7,156 nt of DNA from Nitrospinota bacterium. Its GTDB lineage: Bacteria; Nitrospinota; Nitrospinia; SZUA-224. Every line of letters begins with the position of its first letter. The first letter of the stretch is position 1. Both the position numbers and the translations under genes were made by a program. The stretch is from NCBI GenBank assembly GCA_016212345.1, contig JACRGM010000117.1, forward strand, positions 1 to 7,156. Direction: 5' to 3'. Below are positions 1 through 5,436 of this stretch, one piece after another. Under the pieces are notes generated by a model. It saw nothing but the letters and a program-made list of their open reading frames with translations, was not told the DNA's origin and did not search any database.

Positions 1-114
1 GAAGAGGAAATGACGATCAATAGGGCAGGGGAACAGATAGCAGAGTTGAAATTCCTCTTAAATGAGGCTGAGAGAAAGACAAAGGATTTATCTGATATAA
101 GAGATAAGCTATAG
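1..114 (+). CDS. C-terminal end of an unrecognised protein (5' end outside window)
   Basis: Frame 1 is open from the window edge to TAG at 112-114 and encodes 37 residues ending in ...DIRDKL. The residues are highly charged (many E, K, R, D) with spaced I, L, A and F, which suggests an amphipathic or coiled-coil helix. No family motif is visible, so I assign no function. Codon use (AGA, AGG, ATA) matches the neighbouring genes, which supports real coding. The stop codon and the Leu CTA before it lie in a 16-base sequence that is identical around the enolase stop codon (108-123 versus 3693-3708), so the present end of this protein may have been set by a repeat insertion. It runs in the same direction as mtnP, 52 bases upstream of it. 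Confidence 0.6.
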   Translation, partial: EEEMTINRAGEQIAELKFLLNEAERKTKDLSDIRDKL

Positions 115-153
115 ATTTTCAGACTTGTGCTGTTATGAGAGCAAAGCTATATA
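110..153 (+). repeat. Degenerate short copy of the MITE-like repeat
   Basis: The stretch starts with TATAGATTTTCAGA (110-123), identical to the left end of the 125-bp element at 3695-3819. It ends with CTATATA, reached through GTTAT (132-136) and AAGCTATAT (144-152). These resemble GTTAT...AAATCTATAT at the element's right end. The middle of the long element is absent, so this reads as an internally deleted or decayed relative. The left-end match is seen directly; the right-end assignment is inference from short, imperfect similarity. Confidence 0.5.
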
Positions 154-156
154 AAT

Positions 157-160
157 GGGG
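157..160 (+). promoter_or_regulatory. Probable ribosome binding site for mtnP (decides the start)
   Basis: GGGG at 157-160 lies 6 bases before the ATG at 167. The alternative in-frame ATG at 155 overlaps this G run and has only GAGAG about 14 bases upstream. The protein from 167 begins MNKRRIGVIGGSGLY, which matches the usual short N-terminus of the family. The motif is short, so the assignment is moderate. Confidence 0.45.
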
Positions 161-166
161 TTTAAT

Positions 167-1024
167 ATGAATAAGAGAAGAATAGGGGTAATAGGTGGAA
201 GTGGTCTTTACGAGATGGAGGGTCTTAAAGATGTGGAGAGGGTAAAGGTAGATACGCCTTTTGGTGAGCCATCAGATGAATATATCATTGGGAGATTAAG
301 AGATAGAGGGCTTATTTTTCTTCCAAGACATGGGAGGGGACATCGCATCCTCCCTTCAGAATTGAATTTCAGGGCAAATATCTATGGCTTGAAATCCCTT
401 GGAGTTGAATGGATAATATCTGTGAGTGCGGTTGGAAGTATGAGGAAGGAGATAGTACCAGGTGATATGGTTGTCCCTGATCAATTTTTTGATCGTACAA
501 GGCAGAGAAAGAGTACCTTTTTTGGAGAAGGTGTTGTAGGACATGTGCCATTAGCTGATCCTATCTGTCAAGAACTGAGTAAGATTCTATTCAAGGCGGG
601 TAAGAATGTGGGGGCATCTATACATAAAGGTGGGACATATCTATGTATTGAAGGACCACAATTCTCAACTAGGGCAGAATCTAATATCTATAGGCAGTGG
701 GGAGTGGATGTGATCGGTATGACAAATGTTACAGAGGCAAAGCTTGCCCGTGAGGCAGAGATATGTTATGCTACCCTTGCATTAGCAACAGACTATGATT
801 GCTGGTATGAAGAGAGCGTATCTGTAGAGGCCATATTAAAGATAATAGAGAAGAATGTGACAATGGCTCAAAGGATTATAGGAGAGGCAGTGTTGATGAT
901 CCCTATGGAGAGGAGATGTCAATGCGCCGAGGCCTTAAAGAATGTTATACTTACGGCAAAGGATCTTATCCCTGAGGAGACAAAGAGAAGACTTGATCTG
1001 ATTATAGGGAAATATATAAATTAA
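167..1024 (+). CDS. mtnP: S-methyl-5'-thioadenosine phosphorylase
   Basis: This 285-residue cytosolic enzyme of the PNP/MTAP class 2 family splits methylthioadenosine with phosphate into adenine and 5-methylthioribose-1-phosphate, recycling the by-product of polyamine synthesis and other SAM-dependent reactions. Motifs in order: GGSGLY (residues 10-15, phosphate loop), RHGRGH (54-59), SAVGSM (87-92), EGPQFSTRAES (162-172), MTNVTEAKLAREAE (185-198) and TDYD (208-211). The aspartates of TDYD are those that read the 6-amino group of adenine in MTAPs, whereas purine nucleoside phosphorylases for 6-oxopurines carry Asn there. A CQC motif at 251-253 matches the CXC seen in archaeal and many bacterial members. 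I chose ATG 167 over ATG 155 because of the GGGG before it. A methylthioinosine phosphorylase cannot be fully excluded from sequence. No mtnA or other methionine salvage gene is in view. hemL follows after 59 bases. Confidence 0.93.
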   Translation: MNKRRIGVIGGSGLYEMEGLKDVERVKVDTPFGEPSDEYIIGRLRDRGLIFLPRHGRGHRILPSELNFRANIYGLKSLGVEWIISVSAVGSMRKEIVPGDMVVPDQFFDRTRQRKSTFFGEGVVGHVPLADPICQELSKILFKAGKNVGASIHKGGTYLCIEGPQFSTRAESNIYRQWGVDVIGMTNVTEAKLAREAEICYATLALATDYDCWYEESVSVEAILKIIEKNVTMAQRIIGEAVLMIPMERRCQCAEALKNVILTAKDLIPEETKRRLDLIIGKYIN

Positions 1025-1038
1025 TTAAAGGTATTGTC

Positions 1039-1059
1039 ATATAGATTTCCATATAACAA
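1039..1059 (-). repeat. Inverted copy of the right end of the MITE-like repeat
   Basis: These 21 bases (key core ATAGATTTCCATATAAC) are the exact reverse complement of 3800-3820, the right end of the 125-bp element between eno and tldD. The match stops at the next base on both sides. After it, AATTTGAATCT gives a weak inverted partner to AGATTT, so a small folded remnant may extend to about 1068. It lies in the mtnP-hemL gap, 24 bases before the hemL ATG. The identity is seen directly; that it is a solo end or remnant is inference. Confidence 0.75.
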
Positions 1060-1083
1060 TTTGAATCTGCTTACTAAATAAAA

Positions 1084-2373
1084 ATGGGAAGTTCAAAAGA
1101 GCTTTTTGAAGTAGCGAAGAGATATATCCCTGGTGGTGTCAATAGTCCTGTAAGGGCATTCATGGCTGTAGGGGGAGACCCTATATTTATAAAGAGGGGG
1201 GCAGGTTCAAAGATATATGATGTAGATGGAAAAGAATATATAGATTATGTGGGATCATGGGGTCCAATGATTATTGGGCATGCCCATCCCCGTGTAGTTT
1301 CAGCACTTCAGGAGATTATGAAGAATGGGACGAGTTTTGGTGCACCGACTGAATTAGAGATTGAGTTGGCGAGACTGATAGTAGAATCTGTTCCTTCTGT
1401 AGAGAAGGTAAGGATGGTGAACTCAGGTACAGAGGCTGTGATGAGTGCTATCAGGCTAGCAAGAGGTTATACAGGAAGGGATAAGATCGTAAAATTTGAG
1501 GGGTGTTATCATGGCCATGCAGATAGCCTGCTTGTTAAAGCAGGCTCTGGGATAACCACCCTTGGTATACCGAATAGTCCTGGTATCCCAACAGATATTG
1601 CAAAGAATACGATTACACTACCTTTTAATGATCTGGAGAGGGTAGAGGAGGTATTAAAGATAGAAGGAGAGGATATTGCCTGTGTTATCCTTGAGCCTAT
1701 TGCAGGGAATATGGGTGTAATACCCCCAGTAGAGGGTTTTCTTGAGACATTACGTAGATTAACAGAGGAATATAGTGTGCTACTCATCTTTGATGAGGTT
1801 ATTACAGGCTTTAGGGTTGCCTATGGTGGCGCCCAGGAGATATATAATATTATACCAGATCTAACATGTCTGGGAAAGATAATTGGGGGAGGGCTACCTG
1901 TTGGTGCATATGGTGGTAAGAGAGAGATTATGGAGAGGATTGCACCTTCTGGTCCTGTCTATCAAGCAGGGACACTCTCTGGAAATCCCCTTGCAATGAT
2001 CGCGGGCATAGAGACCTTAAAGATCCTCTCGGAACAAGGGGTATATGATGAGCTGGAACAGAAGACGAATAGACTTTGTCAAGGATTAGAAGAGAATGCC
2101 AGAAGGGGTAGGGTCCCTATATCTCTTAACAGGGTTGGTTCCATGTTCTCTATCTTCTTTACAGATAGAGAGGTAAGAGATTACGCATCGGCCAAGACCT
2201 CTGATACAGGGAGATTTGCCAAATACTTCTCATCTATGTTACAGGAAGGTATATATCTGGCACCATCACAGTTTGAGTCAGCCTTTGTCTCAACTGCCCA
2301 TTCTGATGAGGATATTGATAGGAGTATCTCAGCAGGAGATAAGGCGTTTCAGGCACTTAGGACTTGGGAGTAA
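1084..2373 (+). CDS. hemL: Glutamate-1-semialdehyde 2,1-aminomutase
   Basis: This PLP-dependent, class III aminotransferase-fold enzyme moves the amino group of glutamate-1-semialdehyde to give 5-aminolevulinate, the last step of the C5 route to heme, siroheme and corrinoids. The 429-residue length is normal. Visible motifs: IPGGVNSPVRAF near the N-terminus, YIDYVGSWGPMIIGHAHP (52-69), NSGTEA (113-118), FEGCYHGHADSLLVKAGSG (138-156, start of the active-site gating loop), LEPIAGNMG (203-211), FDEVITGFR (236-244, with the PLP-contacting Asp237), LGKIIGGG (263-270, Schiff-base Lys265) and YQAGTLSGNPLAM (293-305). All key residues are intact. The start fits the family N-terminus, but the 20 bases before the ATG are A/T-rich with no Shine-Dalgarno motif, and a copy of the MITE-like repeat end sits just upstream. 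Enolase follows after 24 bases, suggesting co-transcription. The partner gene hemA is not in the window. Confidence 0.97.
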   Translation: MGSSKELFEVAKRYIPGGVNSPVRAFMAVGGDPIFIKRGAGSKIYDVDGKEYIDYVGSWGPMIIGHAHPRVVSALQEIMKNGTSFGAPTELEIELARLIVESVPSVEKVRMVNSGTEAVMSAIRLARGYTGRDKIVKFEGCYHGHADSLLVKAGSGITTLGIPNSPGIPTDIAKNTITLPFNDLERVEEVLKIEGEDIACVILEPIAGNMGVIPPVEGFLETLRRLTEEYSVLLIFDEVITGFRVAYGGAQEIYNIIPDLTCLGKIIGGGLPVGAYGGKREIMERIAPSGPVYQAGTLSGNPLAMIAGIETLKILSEQGVYDELEQKTNRLCQGLEENARRGRVPISLNRVGSMFSIFFTDREVRDYASAKTSDTGRFAKYFSSMLQEGIYLAPSQFESAFVSTAHSDEDIDRSISAGDKAFQALRTWE

Positions 2374-2397
2374 GAAAGAGGCATTAAAAGATAGACC

Positions 2398-3699
2398 ATG
2401 AGCAAGATAAGAAAAGTACATGCAAGGGAGATACTTGATTCCAGAGGGGAACCTACTATAGAGGTGGATGTGATGCTGGAGAGTGGTGTTATAGGAAGGG
2501 CTGATGTCCCTTCTGGTGCATCTACAGGAACAAGGGAAGCCTTGGAATTGAGGGATGGAGATAAAAGGCGATTCAGAGGGAGAGGTGTAAGGAATGCTGT
2601 GGCCAATGTGAATGAAAAGATAGCCCGTAAGGTTGTTGGACTTGAGGCATCAGAACAGGTCATGATTGATAATATAATGATAGATATGGATGGAACCACG
2701 AATAAGGCTAATCTAGGTGCAAATGCCATATTAGGGGTCTCATTATCAATCGCTAAGGCTATTGCCATAGAAAGAGGTATACCTCTCTATCTATATCTAG
2801 GAGGAGAAGATGCAAGAGAGCTTCCCCTACCTATGATGAATATCCTTAATGGAGGGGCACATGCCGATAATAATGTAGATATACAGGAATTCATGATCGT
2901 CCCTGTAGGTGCAAAAGACTTCAGTAGTGCAGTAAGGATGGGGGCAGAGATATTTCATAGTCTAAAAGGGGTATTAAAGGATAATGGAGAGAGTACAGCG
3001 GTTGGTGATGAGGGTGGTTTTGCTCCAAACCTGGGATCTAACGAAGAGGCGATTGAGAGGATTATTGAGGGTATAGAGAAGGGAGGATACAAGCCTGGTA
3101 TAGATGTTTATATAGCCCTTGATTCTGCAGCAAGTGAGTTATACCAAAATGGGGTATATATATTATCAGCAGAGAAAAAGGATAAGATGTCAACAGAGGA
3201 TATGATTCAATTTTATGATGAATTAGTAGATAGATATCCCATTATATCTATTGAAGATGGTCTGGCAGAGGATGATTGGGAAGGATGGAGGCTCCTTACT
3301 AATCGTCTTGGGGATAAGATTCAGTTAGTTGGCGATGACATATTTGTTACTAATGTAGATATCTTAAAGAGGGGTATCTCAGAGAGGATTGCCAATTCGG
3401 TTCTGATAAAGCCTAATCAGATCGGAACACTAACAGAGACACTCAACGCCATTAAGATGGCAAAAGATGCGGGTTATACAGCAGTGATCTCACACCGATC
3501 CGGAGAGACAGAGGATACAACTATTGCTGATATAGCGGTTGCATGTAATACAGGACAGATAAAGACAGGATCAATCTCAAGGACAGAGAGAACCGCTAAA
3601 TATAATCAGTTGATTCGCATAGAAGAAGAATTGGGGGAAAAAGGGATATTTAAGGGAAGAGAGGTATTTTATAATATAAACCGATCATCTCTGCTATAG
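2398..3699 (+). CDS. eno: Enolase (phosphopyruvate hydratase)
   Basis: This cytosolic enzyme interconverts 2-phosphoglycerate and phosphoenolpyruvate and uses Mg2+. The length of 433 residues is at the usual bacterial size. The N-terminal domain carries the flexible loop SGASTG (39-44); the barrel carries GGAHADNN (His155), Glu164, the proton-donor region GDEGG (Glu205), metal ligands Asp242, Glu286 and Asp313, catalytic Lys338 in LIKPNQIGT, SHRSGE (365-370) and GQIKTGS (Lys389), followed by SRTERTAKYNQLIRIEEELG. All are intact. The start gives the standard MSKIRKVHAREILDSRGEPTIEVDV; AGAGG at 2377-2381 is a poorly spaced ribosome-site candidate, 16 bases upstream. It follows hemL closely. The final codons (...NRSSLL) run past the common FYN end, and the TAG stop lies inside the left end of the MITE-like element that follows. 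Confidence 0.97.
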   Translation: MSKIRKVHAREILDSRGEPTIEVDVMLESGVIGRADVPSGASTGTREALELRDGDKRRFRGRGVRNAVANVNEKIARKVVGLEASEQVMIDNIMIDMDGTTNKANLGANAILGVSLSIAKAIAIERGIPLYLYLGGEDARELPLPMMNILNGGAHADNNVDIQEFMIVPVGAKDFSSAVRMGAEIFHSLKGVLKDNGESTAVGDEGGFAPNLGSNEEAIERIIEGIEKGGYKPGIDVYIALDSAASELYQNGVYILSAEKKDKMSTEDMIQFYDELVDRYPIISIEDGLAEDDWEGWRLLTNRLGDKIQLVGDDIFVTNVDILKRGISERIANSVLIKPNQIGTLTETLNAIKMAKDAGYTAVISHRSGETEDTTIADIAVACNTGQIKTGSISRTERTAKYNQLIRIEEELGEKGIFKGREVFYNINRSSLL

Positions 3700-3819
3700 A
3701 TTTTCAGATAATAAATTACACAAGGCTAGAGGGAGAAATCTGAGTAAGGCGTACTGAGCGGTACGCCGTCGAGGATTTCGATTGATAACGCCGTGTAATT
3801 TGTTATATGGAAATCTATA
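3695..3819 (+). mobile_element. MITE-like 125-bp element with 27-bp terminal inverted repeats
   Basis: The left end (3695-3721) and right end (3793-3819) are inverted repeats matching at 24 of 27 positions; both outer ends read TATAGATTT and both inner ends read AAATTACAC. Inside lies a second palindrome (3735-3779). There is no room for a transposase, so a moving copy would depend on an enzyme encoded elsewhere. Ends starting in TA suit families that target TA (for example IS630/Tc1-type), but no empty site is available to define a target duplication. End copies at 108-123 and 1039-1059 show that it is a dispersed family. It overlaps the enolase stop codon and ends 20 bases before the tldD start. 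As RNA it would fold into one long stem and may end or slow transcription between eno and tldD. It could instead be a non-mobile palindromic repeat. Confidence 0.7.
3735..3779 (+). repeat. Inner stem-loop of the MITE-like element
   Basis: GAAATC (3735-3740) pairs with GATTTC (3774-3779), and GGCGTAC (3748-3754) pairs with GTACGCC (3761-3767) around the loop TGAGCG. Unpaired 6-7 base segments separate the two helices. This core is more G/C-rich than the A/T-rich outer ends, so it would nucleate folding. Pairing is seen directly; any role as a regulatory RNA or transcription pause is inference. Confidence 0.7.
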
Positions 3820-3824
3820 TTTTT

Positions 3825-3830
3825 GAGGGG
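3825..3830 (+). promoter_or_regulatory. Ribosome binding site of tldD (decides the start)
   Basis: GAGGGG at 3825-3830 is 9 bases before the ATG at 3840, an ideal distance. It is only 3 bases from the ATG at 3834 and lies downstream of the ATG at 3807. The 3807 ATG is also inside the right end of the MITE-like element, so it is unlikely to be used. Confidence 0.7.
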
Positions 3831-3839
3831 AAAATGTTT

Positions 3840-5390
3840 ATGAAAGATAGAATCACAATAGATCTGATAGATGATATAAAGAAAAGGATCAGCAATCTTG
3901 TTACAGGGTATACAAAGGGACTAAAGGGGTGTTATTATGCGGATCTCAGGGTTGAGATAGATGAGGGACGTGGTGCTCTATCAGAGAATGGTGAATCCAG
4001 AGAGTGCTATGAAGATACTAATCTCTCCTTTGGTGTGAGGGTAATAGCCGGTGATGGGATCAAGGCCCCAGGATACTTTGGTCAGGTGATAGGGATGGCT
4101 GATATAGGAAGGATTGAGAGGATAGTAAAGGAAGGGATTGATCATGCGTATAGGAGGGGATACAGTAATGCAGTAGCTAAACTCAGGGCAAAGGAGACCT
4201 TTGGCCAACTTGGTAAATCCCTATGGGATACCTTACTGGCACCAATAGAGATACATCAGGATAAGGTACCAGCGGTGTTTGATCTCGATCCAAGGGAGAT
4301 TCCTCTAGAGGATCTCATTGATATAACAAAGGATGTATCAAAGGAGGTCAGCTCCTGTGATAAGGAGATAAGATTTAATCAGATAATGGCCTCTACTATG
4401 ATGGTAAGGGAATTATTTCTTAGTTCAGAGGGGGTTGATATTGATCAGTCACATGCCCTTACAGAAGGACTCATCTATGTTGTTGCCCAGAATGAAGAAG
4501 GGACACAGGAACTATACGATTATATCGGTGATCAGAGGGGATGGGAGGTAATTACACAAGGGATAAATGTCCATGAAAAGTCTCTTTGCGATTTTTCACT
4601 TGACTTAGCCCGAGATGCCATAGATCTGATTAAGGCAGAGCCATTGAAGTCAACCGATAAGGAGGTGACTATTGTAACAGATCCCCATTATAATGCCTTA
4701 CTGGTTCATGAGATTATAGGACATCCAATGGAACTTGACAGGGGATTGAAATATGAGACCGCATATGCAGGGAGGTCATGGCTCTTACACGATCTTGATG
4801 ATCACCACATAGGGGAACAGATCGCCTCACCTCTTGTTACAGCCTATTCTGATCCATCTCTCCATGGCTATGGTCATTATAAGTATGATGATGAGGGTAC
4901 ATTAGCCAAGAGGGTTATCCACATAGATAAGGGTATATTTAAAGGTTTTATGAATAGTAGACAGACTGCTGCCCTTCTAGGTGTAGAACCGAATGGATCC
5001 TTTAAGGCAATAGATGCCTCATTTGTCCCTTTGATAAGGATGTCCAATACTGTATTTGCTGGTGGAGATACAGATCCTTCAGATATTATATCAGGGGTGG
5101 ATGATGGATATTATCTAAAGGGACATCGTATCCCCTCTATATCTGAATCCAGGGAGAACTTCAGGATATCGGCTGTTAAGGTCTACAGGATCAAGAATGG
5201 ACAACTCGATCAGTTGTTTAGAAATGGCGGGATGACCTCAGATAGTAAGGCCTACCTGATGAATGTAGATGCTGTTGGGAATGACTTTAAGTTGTACCCC
5301 ATACCTAACTGTGGCAAGGGCCAGCCCATGCAGACAAAGAGGCTATGTAATGGTGCCCCGACCCTGCGGAGCAGGGCGAGGTTGATATAG
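3840..5390 (+). CDS. tldD: TldD-family metalloprotease subunit
   Basis: This is the catalytic half of a TldD/TldE heterodimeric zinc protease, known in Escherichia coli for trimming microcin B17 precursor and degrading unfolded peptides in the cytoplasm. The zinc motif HEIIGH is at residues 290-295 of the 516-residue protein (start 3840). The third ligand expected for the family is Cys491 in NCGKGQP. Other family marks are TIDD-like DDEGT (351-355), GNDFKLYP near the C-terminus and NGAP before the end. HEIIGHPMELDR differs from the E. coli form HEAVGHGLEGD, so this is a divergent branch, and the protein is somewhat longer than E. coli TldD. There is no signal peptide. The last codons (GAPTLRSRARLI) are unusually G/C-rich and overlap a palindrome. 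pmbA follows after 46 bases, supporting one complex. Physiological substrates cannot be read from this window. Start 3840 rests on the GAGGGG site. Confidence 0.9.
   Translation: MKDRITIDLIDDIKKRISNLVTGYTKGLKGCYYADLRVEIDEGRGALSENGESRECYEDTNLSFGVRVIAGDGIKAPGYFGQVIGMADIGRIERIVKEGIDHAYRRGYSNAVAKLRAKETFGQLGKSLWDTLLAPIEIHQDKVPAVFDLDPREIPLEDLIDITKDVSKEVSSCDKEIRFNQIMASTMMVRELFLSSEGVDIDQSHALTEGLIYVVAQNEEGTQELYDYIGDQRGWEVITQGINVHEKSLCDFSLDLARDAIDLIKAEPLKSTDKEVTIVTDPHYNALLVHEIIGHPMELDRGLKYETAYAGRSWLLHDLDDHHIGEQIASPLVTAYSDPSLHGYGHYKYDDEGTLAKRVIHIDKGIFKGFMNSRQTAALLGVEPNGSFKAIDASFVPLIRMSNTVFAGGDTDPSDIISGVDDGYYLKGHRIPSISESRENFRISAVKVYRIKNGQLDQLFRNGGMTSDSKAYLMNVDAVGNDFKLYPIPNCGKGQPMQTKRLCNGAPTLRSRARLI
5362..5376 (+). 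repeat. GC-rich palindrome at the 3' end of tldD
   Basis: CCCTGC (5362-5367) and GCAGGG (5371-5376) form a perfect 6-bp stem around GGA, set in a G/C-rich patch (about 5355-5380) that contrasts with the A/T-rich coding sequence around it. It lies within the last nine codons of tldD. No T run follows, so it is not a typical terminator. It may be a small dispersed palindrome that has replaced the original end of the gene; this is inference. Confidence 0.45.
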
Positions 5391-5416
5391 GAGTTGGGAG
5401 TTATGAGTTGGGAGTC
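5391..5416 (+). repeat. Two-copy 14-bp tandem repeat between tldD and pmbA
   Basis: GAGTTGGGAGTTAT (5391-5404) is followed at once by GAGTTGGGAGTC (5405-5416), giving an 11-base exact direct repeat at 14-base spacing. It begins directly after the tldD stop codon. The pmbA ribosome site AGAGGA (5422-5427, 9 bases before ATG 5437) lies just beyond and is not part of the repeat. Confidence 0.65.
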
Positions 5417-5436
5417 GGAATAGAGGAATAATAAAG

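Noticed and set aside
155..166. A 4-residue longer start for mtnP at ATG 155
   Set aside because: It overlaps the GGGG that best serves ATG 167, and MNKRRIGVIGGSGLY fits the family start better.
356..551. Two - strand ORFs opposite mtnP
   Set aside because: They resemble no known protein and oppose a strongly conserved gene in its correct frame; they are shadows.
1034..1077. Possible hemL promoter with TTGTCA as -35
   Set aside because: No acceptable -10 box lies 16-18 bases downstream (CAATTT or ACAATT only), and A/T-rich repeat sequence gives chance matches.
2349..2768. A 139-codon - strand ORF opposite the hemL-eno junction
   Set aside because: It crosses the ends of two clear genes, is rich in Ser/Leu/Thr as expected from antisense translation, and has no recognisable motif.
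3807..3839. An 11-residue longer start for tldD at ATG 3807
   Set aside because: The ATG lies inside the repeat end, has no ribosome site, and GAGGGG at 3825-3830 is ideally placed for ATG 3840.
3700..3839. A small protein or RiPP precursor gene in the eno-tldD gap
   Set aside because: The gap is almost wholly filled by the palindromic element and has no short ORF with its own ribosome site.
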